DNA of 64,000 nucleotides from Pithys albifrons albifrons (Eukaryota; Chordata; Aves; Passeriformes; Thamnophilidae), in the NCBI RefSeq assembly GCF_047495875.1, contig NC_092497.1, forward strand, positions 2,089,437-2,153,436, in the 5' to 3' direction. Positions 35,671-46,627 of the stretch are shown in pieces (the stretch's first letter is position 1; the number at the start of each line of letters is the position of its first letter). The notes beneath the pieces are model-generated. The model was not told the DNA's origin, did not search any database, and was given only the letters and a program-made list of their open reading frames with translations. A program made the position numbers and the translations under genes.

Positions 35671-37394
35671 TTTGTCCTCTAAAAGTGAAAGGCTAAAGAT
35701 GTAGTTGATGTTGAGCAGTAAACTGTCCTCCACACTCCGGTTTGCAGAGAGGCTCAGCCAGGAGCCATATCCAAATAATCCAAATATTCAGACTGAACTC
35801 CCATGATCTGGCAGCAGCCCAGGGGTTGATAACCTCCATCACAAAGGTCCAATCCAGCAGCCTGGGTTATTTTAAAGCAGGCAAGTGGAAGAGCCTACTG
35901 AGATAAATGCTCAGGTAATCACACAGGTCCAAACTGTGAAACCACCTTATGTCATCAAAGCAATTTGAAAATCAATTTGATGTCTGGCAGGGAGGCAGAC
36001 ACATCGGGTCCCTTCAGTGTTCATTAGCATTCAGGTGGCAGTGCTCTGCCAAAGCTGCTTTTTCTGGGAAAGCCATTAAAAAAAAATTAAAGGAGGGGGA
36101 AAAATTAAAATTAAGCAGTAACCATAATTTCCTCTCATTAAATGTAACAACAGCCCCAGTGCCAGTCTGGAACAGGGCTGGTTGATAGGTTTTCAAGACG
36201 GGGAAGCAGAGTGCACACCACAGAAGTGAAGTGATGATCAAATAAGAAAGCAAATGAGGCTCCCCCCTCGTTTTTAACAAAGGCAGGAACGGGGCCAGTG
36301 GCAGAGTGGTTTAACCAAGCAGTTAGAAAATTGGAGGTCAAAGCTTGACATGGCTATTGATGAATTGAGGGTGTTGGAAGAAGAGTAGCAGACATCATGA
36401 GTGGGCTACAGGGACTGAAACATGAAGCAAGATTAAAAGAAGTTAAGTACCTGGAGGTGGTGTGGCTGCATGGCAGTGAGGTGAACCGTAATTACAGTCA
36501 CTACATGCTGCAGACTGGAGAGAGACGAAGGGAGCGAGGATCAGAGTGGGGTGAGGCAGAGGAAGGGGGGAAATTCAGGCTGTTCTGTCCACATGCTGTG
36601 CTCAGGCAGGTTGTGTGGTGCAGCACCTGCTGCTCATCTCTTTTTGGCCATCACTTCCTGAATTATTCTAGTTACTACTCTGATGTTTCCAGTGTAGCCA
36701 CAGGTCATTAATGAAGGGCTGGATTCTGCTCTGCTGGCTGAGAATGAGCTTGTCTAGCACAACCTCCAGTGTCTGCTGCTGTAAAGCATCCTCATGGGCA
36801 TTGGGTTCAATGCATGAAGGAGCAAAGCCTTGGAAGATCTGGCCTGGTAGTTCATACCATATGGGGCATACTGGGTGTTGGGATGGAGCTGGCTCAGGGC
36901 TAGTGGTAGCTCTCAAGGAAAGGTTTCCTGCCTGGAATGGTCAGGTGTCGGGCTCACATTTCAGCTGTCTTGCAGTGGTGCCATTTAGTTGCTCTCATTT
37001 GTTGAGGTTGCTCATTTTCATGAAGACTTTATGGGCTTCATAACTTCCTATCATCGTGTCTCCCTTTGAAACTAGAGTGGAGATGATGCCCTGGGCAGGT
37101 GACCTACTGAAAATTGTAGATGCAGAGACTTGCATGTATTTTTTTCATTAAGCTTTCTGGTTTACAAAGACAAGCACTAAATGAATCCCTAACTACTGTG
37201 ACTGCAAAATTGTCTCTGAATCTAAGCATAGCAGCACCTCCCTGAGTCTACAGGTAGCCTGAGACAGTAAAAGAAAGGGTGAACACTTCCTCTGCCTCTT
37301 ACCACACAGCCTGGATGGCTTTGCCTTGCTTGGTCTAGACTAACTTTTTTTCCTGATGATTATTTCTGTGTCTTAATTGATAAAGGAAATAGAC
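35671..37394. other. Unique non-coding DNA with a minus-strand exon candidate
   Basis: No repeat of length. The block 35870-36180 is AT-rich, non-repetitive and may be conserved. A 192-nt minus-strand exon candidate at 36679-36870 is listed separately. No gene can be named. Confidence 0.4.
36679..36870 (-). other. Possible 192-nt exon, minus strand
   Basis: On the minus strand an acceptor with a moderate pyrimidine tract (ctccatcccaacacccag) is followed by 192 nt open in one frame, then a weak-to-fair donor (CAGA|GTAGTA). The length is a multiple of three and the segment would sit between phase-1 introns. The predicted peptide has a helical, ordinary composition, including ALQQQTLEVVLDKLILSQQS followed by RIQPFINDLW. 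The codons are unremarkable for a vertebrate gene. I do not recognise the family; chance remains possible. Confidence 0.28.
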
Positions 37395-37395
37395 T

Positions 37396-37476
37396 AAGGA
37401 ATGGCAGGGGAGTTGTAACTAGATGGTCTTTCAGGTCCTTTCCAACCCAAATTGGTCTGTGATTCTATGATTCTGA
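37396..37476 (+). mobile_element. CR1 LINE 3' stub
   Basis: About 80 bp of CR1 3' end on the plus strand: 'aatggcaggggagttgtaac', 'tcaggtcctttccaaccca' and 'ctgtgattctatgattctga'. It is one of the shortest copies in the window. Confidence 0.85.
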
Positions 37477-38758
37477 CACTCCTAAAGAGCATTAGCACTA
37501 TACTGTTCCCTGTTTGCATTGATTGCATGATTAATTGATTGATTGAATCCGTATTTGCATATATAATTTTTCAGCCTGGCTTCCAAGGAAACAAACCTGA
37601 GATCTGTCTACATACCTCTCATCAGTGGTTCTTGAACCATGTGGTGGCTGAGGGTCAAATTTGTTGGAGGGCTAGGAATAATTTGAGATGCCTAGATTTC
37701 TCCAGAGTAAATATGTTGCTGAAGACCATAATGACCTGAGTGAGGAAACATCTGCAGTGATATGAGACACCAGTGAATCTGGTGATGGCAGAGCTGTGTG
37801 ATGTGGTTACCACCCAACTGCAGATGGGTGGATGCTTTTGAACAAATTAATCCTAAGGGTGCTTGCAATCTCTGTGCAGCCAGACACTCCTAGGATAAAT
37901 CCTGGACTAATTCCGAGCTGTCTGGCATCTCGTGTCGTCATTCAGCCTCTGCAGAGCAGGGACAAGGAGCAGCCACACTGATATTTGACTGTGAGGCACT
38001 GAGGGATTGAACCTTTTGCATGTGTCTGAGCAGGGTAGACAAGAGTCCTGAGTCAAAATAAAAAAGACAGCCACTTGAGAGTCTGTTAGACATGACTGAG
38101 GGCTGCTTGGGTTAGTGGAAAAGTTGAGCAAAGCTGAATTGTTCCTGCATAAAGAGCACATGGAGGAGCTATGAAAGCAGTCAGAGGTGATGTATGTAAG
38201 GTGTTACTTGTATGCTTATAGGGTGGGAGTAGATGAGCCAGCATCAGTTTGAACAGGAAGGAAAAAAATAAAAATAATACTCAGAAGCTTTTATTTTGAG
38301 AACTGTTGGTGCCAGAGCAGCTGCAAAAGGAAGCCGCCCTGGGATGCTTTGGGTTCAGCTGTGATTCAGCGTTCTTTTTCTTTTTAAAAACACATTTGCT
38401 TTATATTCAGGGATTTTGTGCCAAGTGAGATACCATGTGCATGTGACAATCTTACTGAGTGCTTTGTGGGGCTTGGCTGTCCCCCACAGCTGGCATGGAG
38501 CTCATCTGTAAGTTCTAATGGATGGAAGGGGCATCCTTTTCTCTGTGTGCCTGCAGACCCATTTCTGCTCAGTGCTGGTGGACATATGGACCAAGCCAGA
38601 GGTCCTCAGAGCTGCAGTGGAAGTTGGGCAGTGACATAGAGCAGGTAGGGATTAATGATCCCCTCCCTGCAGTGATTTCCCAGGGCCTTCTCCAGCCAGT
38701 CTAGAATCCTACCTTTCCTACCTTTGTCTTGGGAGGTACATTAAAGCTCCTCTTGTTG
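37477..38758. other. Unique non-coding DNA
   Basis: No gene, tandem repeat or RNA signal recognised. Confidence 0.45.
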
Positions 38759-38759
38759 C

Positions 38760-38830
38760 CTTGGGCAAGGACACCTCCCACTAGATCAGGTTGCAGTGAG
38801 GGCCTTTTCCTGCTGCCCAAGGGTGATAGG
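38760..38830 (-). mobile_element. Possible CR1 remnant
   Basis: The piece 'gggcaaggacacctcccact' followed by 'agatcaggttgc' matches the CR1 3' UTR in minus orientation. The flanks do not align well by eye, so this is an old or rearranged remnant. Confidence 0.5.
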
Positions 38831-40462
38831 TGAGGCTGGGCAGCCTTGAAATCTCTCAACAGAGCCTCAGCAAGGGTGTCACCTCCTTTCTGCCCTACAT
38901 AATTGCTCCATCTCATGTAATAAGTGTTTGTACCTCCCAGCTTTCCATTCCTTAAACTCCTGGTCGTCGCTGCGAACTTCAGCTCTTTGCTTGCACTTTA
39001 CTTGCTGGATTGTTTTGCAACTGCATGGCTCCTTTTTTATCTACCATGGAAGGTAGGAGAAGAGGCAAAGGAATGAGAGAGGGTTGGGAAAGGCATCATG
39101 ATTGTTGGGGTGACAGCTCAGATCCCTGCTGATCCCTCTCCAAGGGGAGAGAGGGTGCACCAGGGCAAGTACAGGGAACCCCAGCCAGCACCTCTGCATC
39201 CTTCCATCACAGCAGGAAGAAGTCCTGTAGAGTGTAGTAAGTGCTATATTAACACAGAAAAATGTACTTGATACAGAAGCAAACTGACTACGAAAATTTT
39301 ATGCGTTGTCTCTTTTTCTTTTTCCCTCTTTTACACCTCAGTAGCACACACTGAAGTTGTCTGGGTGGGTCTGATCTCAGTGCCTGGGTCATTTTGTGGC
39401 TGTTCTTGCTGTTTTCATGGAAGTCAAGTGATTTATGTGCATCTTTGCAGATCTGGGCCTTTAGCTGATATTGAAGTGCACACCCACACATGCCACTATG
39501 GCAACATCTAATAACCCCTGTGTAGAAAAATATTTCCTTTTCATTGTAGCAGTTAAGCTGGAATTTCTGAGAGGACTGATGACACGAAGTGCTGAACTCC
39601 CACCCAGGTAAATAACAGTTGAGCATGTTATTCTTTCCAAGACTTTTTTTAAAAACTCCTTGGTGCTTGTCTCTGCTCATAGTGGATTGTGGTGGGGAAT
39701 GAGACAGCTGGAGCTTGGGTGGCTTCCTGGCAGGCAGTCTTGATGGTGACTTTGAAACATTTAGGCATCACCCCAGAATTCTTGTTCTGGGAGAAACCAT
39801 CCAGTCAGTGCTGTGCAAGGCAAGGGGGTGCTCAGTGGGGAGGATGCTGAGGTCTGTCCTGCTCTTTCCTAGCAAACTGACTTTTCCCAAGGTGACTGTA
39901 GGACTTGAATTCCATTTTGGAATCTGGCTCCTCATCCTCCTGCCTTCAAGGGCTACATCTGCCCTAGATGGGGTTTGCACTGCGGTGGTGATGGTGAGAT
40001 CTCTTCTGGTGCTGAGCTGTGCTCCTGCTCCTCAGCAGTCAGGTTCCAAATGCTTTGTGTGGCCCAGCAGTGCTGGTTTGGCGTCAGGACTTAAGATTTA
40101 ACAGCCGCATTTGGCCCCAGAATGTTGTCTCACCCTGGGTAATATTGAGGGAGGTTATGTGTGGATACCAGGAGGAGATTCTTGAAACTGTTTTGAAGCT
40201 GAGGGGAGGAATAAAATAAAAATAAGAGAGTGCTTGTCCCCCCAACCAGCAAAGCGGGATTAATGAAATTCTGCAGAGGGCAGAGGGAGGGCAAAGGCAC
40301 AATCAGCAAAAAACAGATCTGGGTGACTGTAACATAAATATTGAGGGGGATGGAGGAAGCTGGAGACGTTGCCCTGCCCTGTGCCGAGCACTGCAATTTA
40401 AGACGGCAGTGTCCTGCTCTGGAAAGCAGCATCTGCACATGTGTGTGCACACTTGTGCACAG
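38831..40462. other. Unique non-coding DNA with an exon candidate
   Basis: No CR1 of length. It holds the plus-strand exon candidate 39550-39607, listed separately. Other open frames are unremarkable. Confidence 0.4.
39550..39607 (+). other. Possible 58-nt exon, plus strand
   Basis: A strong acceptor (tatttccttttcattgtag) and a strong donor (CCCAG|GTAAAT) bound 58 nt. Two of the three frames hit stops at once; the third stays open across the whole segment and reads VKLEFLRGLMTRSAELPP. The combination of both splice sites with a single open, peptide-like frame makes this one of the better candidates in the window. No family recognised. Confidence 0.3.
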
Positions 40463-40530
40463 TCATGGAAGCACGTAATGGTTTGGATTGGAAGGGACCT
40501 TCAAAGTCCAGCCCCACTGCCATGGACTGG
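40463..40530 (-). mobile_element. CR1 LINE 3' stub
   Basis: Minus-strand CR1 end: 'catggaagcacgtaatgg', 'ttggattggaagggaccttc' and 'cccactgccatgga'. The sequence beyond is not recognisably CR1. Confidence 0.65.
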
Positions 40531-41187
40531 CTGACATGCACGAGTCTGAATAAAACTACCAATGCGCCCAGCGAGTTGGTTTGCCCATCTCTGGAATTCA
40601 CTACCATGCTGGTCTTTCTGCAAGCTCAAGCCAGGAAGGAGTTTGCCCTTAACAGAGATGGGATTTTTGAGTGTATTCACCATTGCTCTAGTGCTTTGTG
40701 TTTTGTATTATTATTAAAAATAGAGGAGAGCGTTTTGGTGAGGTGCATTCGCTGCTTCAAACACTGGAAGCAGAATTAGCTCAACACTGACTGTATTTGA
40801 AGCCCCTGCCAGCCTCAAAGGCCCTCATTCAGTATCCACTTTGTTTCAACAATTAGCAAGACGAAAGAGCATCTGGCATGCAAATTGTATGGTAGGACAA
40901 ATGTCCGATGTGAGGTCCTGCACTGGTAACCAATGGTTCAAAACAAACAGAAATATCTCTTTCAGTCAAGAAATCTGGTATTGGGTTGTCTCCAAATGCC
41001 TGTACATTGGCACAATAAGGTTTTTTTTCTCATGGTGTCCCTCCAGAGATGGGATGTGCAGCAAAAAAAGTGTCCCTGCTGTGTACATCATGAGTTAATT
41101 ACCAGCTTCTAATTATCTCTGGTGTGTATGTCTGGCAGGCCATGGCTTGGCTGTCACTGTGGCCATAAAGCTGAATCTGCTCATTGC
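40531..41187. other. Unique non-coding DNA
   Basis: No gene or repeat recognised. Confidence 0.4.
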
Positions 41188-41188
41188 T

Positions 41189-41362
41189 GCAGGTTGTCCA
41201 AAGAAGCTGTGGCTGCCCCTGTATCCCTGGAAGTGTCCAAGGCCAGGCTGGACAGGGCTTGGAGCAACCTGGGATAGTGGAAGGTGTCCCTGCCCATGGC
41301 AGGGAGTGGAATGGGATAATCTTTAGGGTCCCTCCCACCGCAAGATACTCTGTTATCTTTCA
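41189..41362 (+). mobile_element. CR1 LINE 3' fragment, left arm of a convergent pair
   Basis: Plus-strand CR1: 'gaagctgtggctgcccctg', 'tggaagtgtccaaggcc', 'ttggagcaacctgggatag', 'tgtccctgcccatggcagg' and an altered end (gatactctgttatc). It faces another CR1 tail-to-tail about 50 bp away. Confidence 0.92.
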
Positions 41363-41411
41363 TCTTGTGTTAAGGAGCTCCTGCAAGCAGTTCTGGAGTG
41401 CTTTGGAATTG

Positions 41412-41600
41412 AATTATAGAATAGCTTGGGTTAGAAGGAACCTTCAAGATCACGTAGTTTGAACCACCCTGCCCTGGGCAGGGATGTCTTCAACAAAATC
41501 AAGTTCCTCGAAGTCCAATCCAACGTGGCTGGGAATGTTTCCAGGGATGGAATCTAACATTTCTCTGGGCAACCTGTTCCAGAGAATGGGTTGGTCTGTG
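41412..41600 (-). mobile_element. CR1 LINE 3' fragment, right arm of a convergent pair
   Basis: Minus-strand CR1: 'ttatagaatagcttggg', 'agaaggaaccttcaagatc', 'ccctgccctgggcaggga' and 'tgtttccagggatggaat'. With the plus-strand copy just before it, it forms an imperfect inverted repeat. Confidence 0.88.
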
Positions 41601-44279
41601 TAATTCCAAAGGCTGATCTGATGCTTTTAAGCCCGTGATGATGCTCCTTTTTTAGATCTGGTGAATGTCAGGTCCTGTTACAGGGCTCTCTGCAGGAGAA
41701 GGGGAGATCCCAGGTCACATCTCAGCTTCAAATCACAGGTGGAGAGGAGAAATGCACTCCTGCCTACTGATCTCACTTAAGGAATGATGCTGGCAGCGAA
41801 CAAGCCAAGCAGCATCTTCCCTTTCTTCAGAGGACCTTCCTGTCTCCCAGTGAGAGGTGTGGGAAGGATGGCAGTCCCTACTCACAGAGTGCATGAGAAG
41901 AAATATTTTCAAAATTTTCTTAAAACCCATGGTAAAATTAGACTTTGGAGTCATTATTGCTGAAGCATCAGTGACAGGGAGCATTGCTGGAAGTGGAGGC
42001 ATGACTTTATGGGAAAACAAGGGCTTGGTTGATGCTTTCATGTTTTAGTGTCTAAGGCAAGGTAGACCCAGTAGTGGTTTCCATTTGAAGCATGTGGATC
42101 CTCATAGCAGGGGTTGTGTGTTGTCATCCTCTGAAGGGACTGCTGAGGGAACAACACTTTTGGTGAAGGGAAAATTAGAGGATGACTCTCCAAACAAGTT
42201 TTGTAGGTACTTGCTTGGAAAGCAAACAATTGATTTCTTCTCTTGAGTGTTTTCAGATAGTTTCCTGCATTTGGCTTTGCTGGACAGTTTAAGGGAAAAT
42301 ACTGAGAAAGATGAAATTTCCTGTTCAGTCCTCTAAGCTCTTTCTCTAAAGCTTGAGGAAGGATCTCTGGAAGGTCAGTGGCAGCTTCTGCAGCAGTGTG
42401 AATAACTCATTTCTCTCTCCCCCACCATGTCCCTCTCTCCAGACCCTGCTGTCACAGTACAGCTGTGAAAGTGGCAAAGTGCAGATGCTCATTTTTATGA
42501 GCTGGCCCAGCCTTCTGCTGTCCCCACTCTTTGGCAAAGGAGGCTGCAGTTCCAGGCACGGCATCTGCTGGAGTGCCTGGAGGGCTGGCATGGCGTGGAA
42601 GTGAGTTGTAAGGCCAAGGGGAAGGCAGTGGGGTGGTTCAGACGGGATGCAGCCTTAGGAAGGGTCAGAGGCAGCTCCCATCGCCTCTCCATAGCTTCTG
42701 TTTTCCTTTCTTCTCTTTGTCTGTTTGTGTTGGATGTCCTGGCAAATTGTGCCCTCTGCAGATGGGCTTTGACCTTGGCTACCACCCAGGCTTGCTTTGC
42801 TGGAGCAGGTAGAGATAGGAGTGGTTTTTTGAGACCAGCTCTGAGGTCTTAAGCATTTTCCAAATTTGATGAGGTCTGGTTTAGGCTTGTTAACTATCTT
42901 TTTCCACTGTTAAAAAAACCAAAATTGATAATTTATTTTCCCAGGGTTGTGGGAAACTGCACTTACTTGAGCTTGAGGTAACTTCAGCTGAGCTTGTTGA
43001 TCCCTCCCAAAGCTCCTGAGTTCAGAAAATAAAAATAAAACAGTGATAACAATCCAAGTGTGCCCCATGAGAAACAGAGAGGGGCAAATAGCAAGAGCTT
43101 GGGGAGTTTTCGATCTTGTGCATTTATGGGATTCTTAGAAAATAAATGTACTACAACTTTAAGGCTTTGCCTGCAGCTAAATATAAGGGTGTGTTGGCTC
43201 CACCCTGCTGCTCTGTTAGGGATACAGGCATTTATTTTTCTGGGGTGAGGTTTTTTGCTTTATATTTCATCCCTTCTATTTATTTTTTTTTTGGTGCATC
43301 TCCACCATGAAATAACCGACAGTTTAAGAGAGTGGTCCTGGAGCATGCAGGAGAGATACCTCCTAACATTCTCCCCATGGAAAGTTAAAGGATTGGAACT
43401 TTACCAAATTTCAACCTTCACGTAAGTTTTGTGTGCTGTTGTCCGATGGGGAGATGATGATGGCAGGGATGAAGCCTTAAGGCAGCAAGTCTATTTTAAC
43501 CTGGCTTTCCTGAGCGCCCAGCCTGCTTGATGTGAAGCCAACAGCCAGGTTAGCCAGGAGAAGCTGAGCTTTGTGGCTTGGGCATGGTCAGCCCTTTATT
43601 TATTTCCTAAATATTTTTTTTTTAAGGGGAAAACTCTGTGTGTTGGTACAACTCAGAGAGGCGGTGGCAGGGTGTGTTTTCAATCAGTATTTTCTCAGTC
43701 TAAACTTAGTTTGCCTCCGACTTTCTGTTTTTGAAAGGAAAGCTGGTTCCATCTCCATTTTCTATAATCATCTGCTTATTTTATTAGCTTTTTCCAAAAG
43801 GCTGTGTTTCCCCCAATGCCTGGCCACCTGTTTTCTGTGAGCTGCTGAAGGTCCGAGCTCTTGCCCGCGTGTGCAGAACAGCTTTCTTTCAGCAAGCCAA
43901 AAGAAACGACACAGCTATAGACTAAAAAGGGCAAAAAGCCCCACATGCTGTGCTATTTTGGTAGTAGAAAATTATGCCTCCTACAAATTACCATTGGTTA
44001 TGAACATTGTCTGTCTGTCTGGATGACAATGTCCTGCTTTCAGAGCATTGCTAATATGTTTAGAATTAGGATAATACCCATTGAACTCCAAAGCAGCTTC
44101 TCTTTCCTGAGCCCTGATTTATTCCTACCAGCAAATGTCACATGCAAGTGGAATTTTTATGGCTGGATAATTCACAGACTGTTGGACATCTTATTAGGAA
44201 GGACTCGCACTTTTTAAAAAAATGACTTGAGGTTTTTCTTTTAGAATTGTAAAACTATCAGTTCTCTAGATTTTCTTGC
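41601..44279. other. Unique non-coding DNA
   Basis: No CR1 and no recognised gene. A short splice-bounded frame at 42762-42808 is listed separately. Confidence 0.45.
42762..42808 (+). other. Possible short exon, plus strand
   Basis: A 47-nt segment between 'gtgccctctgcag' and the donor GCAG|GTAGAG. It is open in a frame starting with ATG (MGFDLGYHPGLLCWS). Such short matches are expected by chance, so confidence is low. Confidence 0.15.
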
Positions 44280-44280
44280 T

Positions 44281-44741
44281 TGCTGGCTTTCTCTTTTCCC
44301 TTTTTCTCCACCCCCCCTTTTTCTTTGCCCCTTTTTCGTTCCTTTTTTCCCACAATTTTTCCTACCCTGTTTCTTTTTTTCCTCCTTTTTCTTTTCTTCC
44401 ACCTTTTTCTTTTCTTCCTCCCTTTTGCTTTTCCTTCCTTTTCTCCTTCCTTTTTTCTTCCCCCTTTCTTAACCCTTTTTCTTTTCCTCTCTTTTCTCCT
44501 CCCCTTTTTCACCCTCCCCTTTTATTTCCTCCCTTTTCCTTACACTCCTTTTCTTGCCCTCCTATTCTTATTCTTTCTCTCTCACATTCTTTTTCCATTT
44601 TTTCTCTCTTCTTTCTTTTCACTTTCTTTATTCCTTTCCCCTGTGTTTTTCCCTTTTCCTTTTTTTTTGGCATTTTTATTTCTTTTTGTTTTCTTTTTTT
44701 TAATCTTCTTTTCTTTTTCCTTTTTCTTCCATTCTTTTCCA
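44281..44741. repeat. Polypyrimidine tract, about 460 bp
   Basis: The plus strand is almost only C and T for about 460 bp, in irregular T4-5/C2-5 blocks. The minus strand is the matching purine tract. Open frames here (Ser/Phe/Leu/Pro-rich on plus, Lys/Arg-rich on minus) come from the composition and are not proteins. Such tracts can form triplex (H-)DNA. Confidence 0.93.
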
Positions 44742-45002
44742 GCGAAGCACAAGTTGAACTGAGGGTTTGTTCACCTTCAACCTTAGCTTCATGAGCTCTG
44801 AAATACCACCTTGAATCCACAGTGAGGACTGTGGTGCTGTAATTACAGTGAGAAATAGATGACATGTGATACCTACAGTATCAGGAGCATATTCAGCATT
44901 TGATATGCCTTGCAAAGGTGTTTCATGCCATATCTTGACCTATGGTTGGTCTTTTTATGCAGTGTATAGTGAATGGTGTTTTCAGATGTGACATTGCATG
45001 GG
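44742..45002. other. Spacer between the polypyrimidine tract and the hairpin
   Basis: Ordinary unique sequence with no gene recognised. Confidence 0.4.
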
Positions 45003-45037
45003 AGCTGAGCTGGAGCCTCTGGTGCTCCAGCTCAGCT
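45003..45037. repeat. Perfect inverted repeat, 14-bp stem, 7-nt loop
   Basis: AGCTGAGCTGGAGC at 45003-45016 is exactly complementary to GCTCCAGCTCAGCT at 45024-45037, with the loop ctctggt. It can fold as a hairpin in RNA from either strand or as a small cruciform in DNA. There is no following T run, so a bacterial-type terminator reading does not apply. Confidence 0.9.
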
Positions 45038-45040
45038 ATG

Positions 45041-45065
45041 GGGTGTGTGTGTTTGTGTGTGTGTG
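45041..45065. repeat. (TG)n microsatellite, interrupted
   Basis: GTGTGTGTGTTTGTGTGTGTGTG-type run directly after the hairpin, with one TTT interruption. Alternating purine-pyrimidine sequence is able to adopt Z-DNA, although this run is short. Confidence 0.85.
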
Positions 45066-45555
45066 CTGAATGAATCCCAGCACAGGAAACCCAGCAGGCA
45101 GCTTTCTCCTCTCCTACAAGCCCTCTCTGCATCAGAGTGCCCCTTGCAGCCCAGCAAGAAAGGGCAGGTTATGCCCTTTCCAGCTGTGAGGCTTGAAAAC
45201 AGATGGTGTCTTGTCTCACTTTCACACCACCCGTGGTTTCCTTTCCAGTTTTCCTGAGTCACCTTTTCCACAGATGGGATTGAAAGAAAGAGATAGGCAC
45301 ATCCATGGGAGCAGGCTGCTCTTCTCCTTCCATGCTGCCTGGCACATTCCTGTTAGAGAGTGTCTGGTTCATGTTTCTGCAGCATCTCTTCCCCATAACA
45401 CATCTGTGCTTCCCCTCTCTGGGGTTTTCCATGGTGGTTATCTGTGCCAAACAGAAAACAGGAGGTGAGCTGCTTTACTGGCTGCCTGGGAAGAAAACAG
45501 TACTGTGGCCTGGTTTCATGTTGGATGGATTCAGACATTGCTCCAGAACAAACTC
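45066..45555. other. Unique non-coding DNA
   Basis: No gene or repeat recognised. Open frames crossing 45305-45976 run into the second pyrimidine tract and owe their length to it. Confidence 0.4.
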
Positions 45556-45559
45556 AGAG

Positions 45560-45942
45560 ACCTCTTCCTTCCTTCTCTTCCTCTCATTCCTTTCTTGTCT
45601 TTCCTCCCCTTCTCCTCATCCTCCTCTGCTTCCTTTTCTTCTCCTCCTCTGCTTCCTTCTTCTCCTTTTTTTCTTTTCCTCCTTATCTTCTTCCTTCTCC
45701 TCACCTTCTTTCTGCCCTCTCCTTCCTCTCCACCATCTCTTTCCTTCCCCTTTCTTTCCCCTGATTCCTCTCCTCCTTCATTTTTCTCCTTCGTTTCTCT
45801 CCTTGTTTTCTGTCCTTCATTTTCTCTTCTCCCTTCCTTCCTCTCCTTCCTTCTTCTCCTTCCTTCTTCTCCTTCCTTCTTCTCCTTCCTTCCTCTCCTT
45901 CCTTCCTCTCCTTCCTTCCTCTCCTTCCTCCTGCCCCACCTC
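45560..45942. repeat. Second polypyrimidine tract with a 12-bp minisatellite
   Basis: The plus strand is again nearly pure C/T. From about 45832 to 45929 it becomes regular: about eight copies of a 12-bp unit of the form CTTCCTTCYTCT. Upstream the tract is irregular. Long frames on both strands are compositional. Confidence 0.92.
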
Positions 45943-46616
45943 TGTTATAACCACAGTGGGACCTGGAGACAGATAGATCGAGTCCCAGGTGCTACACAAA
46001 TTCAAAGCAACATTCCCAGCTCCAACTGCCACATCCACAACCCCTATCCCACACCAGATTTCTCTGTCTCTTGCCCTGCAGAGGCAGCCCTTGCAGAAGG
46101 GAGATTCCAGAGCACCCCAGCAGTGGGGTGTTGGTGTGGGACCCCTGGGAGCTGTTGTCAAGGCTCCTCAGGTCCCTGGGGTGTTTGTTGCCAGGATCAG
46201 ACCCACCATCACCCTCCAGCTACTTCTAGGGTGTCTCAGGGCTTTGGGTGGGCAAACAGGACCACCTGCTGGGTTACGGAGACAGGTGCAAGAAAGGTGC
46301 CCATCAAAGATGAAGTCCCTGTCGTTGTGAAGGTGCTTGCACAGGGACCCATTTTAAACAGGCTTTTATCCACTGCATGGTGAGTGCAGGGTTGGCTGGG
46401 CTGCATGCTCAGATGTTGAGGTGCTGCTTTAGAAGGTATTTTAGGCCATAAAACCCAAGTGCTGTGCCTGGAAGGACAGACTGATGAAACAGTGTAAGCA
46501 AATCCATTGAAACCAGGCAGCCAGGTAATTAAACATGTACCATGTGTGTGTGTCCATCCCTTTTGTGCTTTCCTGGCCAGACTGAGAATGGCTTGGGCAC
46601 TGGAGGTAAATCCTGT
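45943..46616. other. Unique non-coding DNA
   Basis: No gene recognised. Confidence 0.4.
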
Positions 46617-46627
46617 GGGGGGGGGGG
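46617..46627. repeat. G11 homopolymer
   Basis: Eleven consecutive G lie immediately before the 5' end of the next CR1 fragment. The run may be a product of the insertion junction or a simple repeat. Confidence 0.85.

Noticed and set aside
36400..36700. Possible old repeat or frame on the plus strand (36397-36711)
   Set aside because: It faintly resembles CR1 ORF2-like wording, but no run of matching blocks could be confirmed.
44276..44865. Long open frames on both strands in the C/T tract (Phe/Leu/Ser/Pro-rich or Lys/Arg-rich)
   Set aside because: The frames exist because a C/T-only strand cannot contain stop codons. The composition explains them fully.
45305..46383. Long plus-strand frames up to 292 codons over the second C/T tract
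   Set aside because: Most of the length is the pyrimidine tract and minisatellite; the rest has no recognisable domain.
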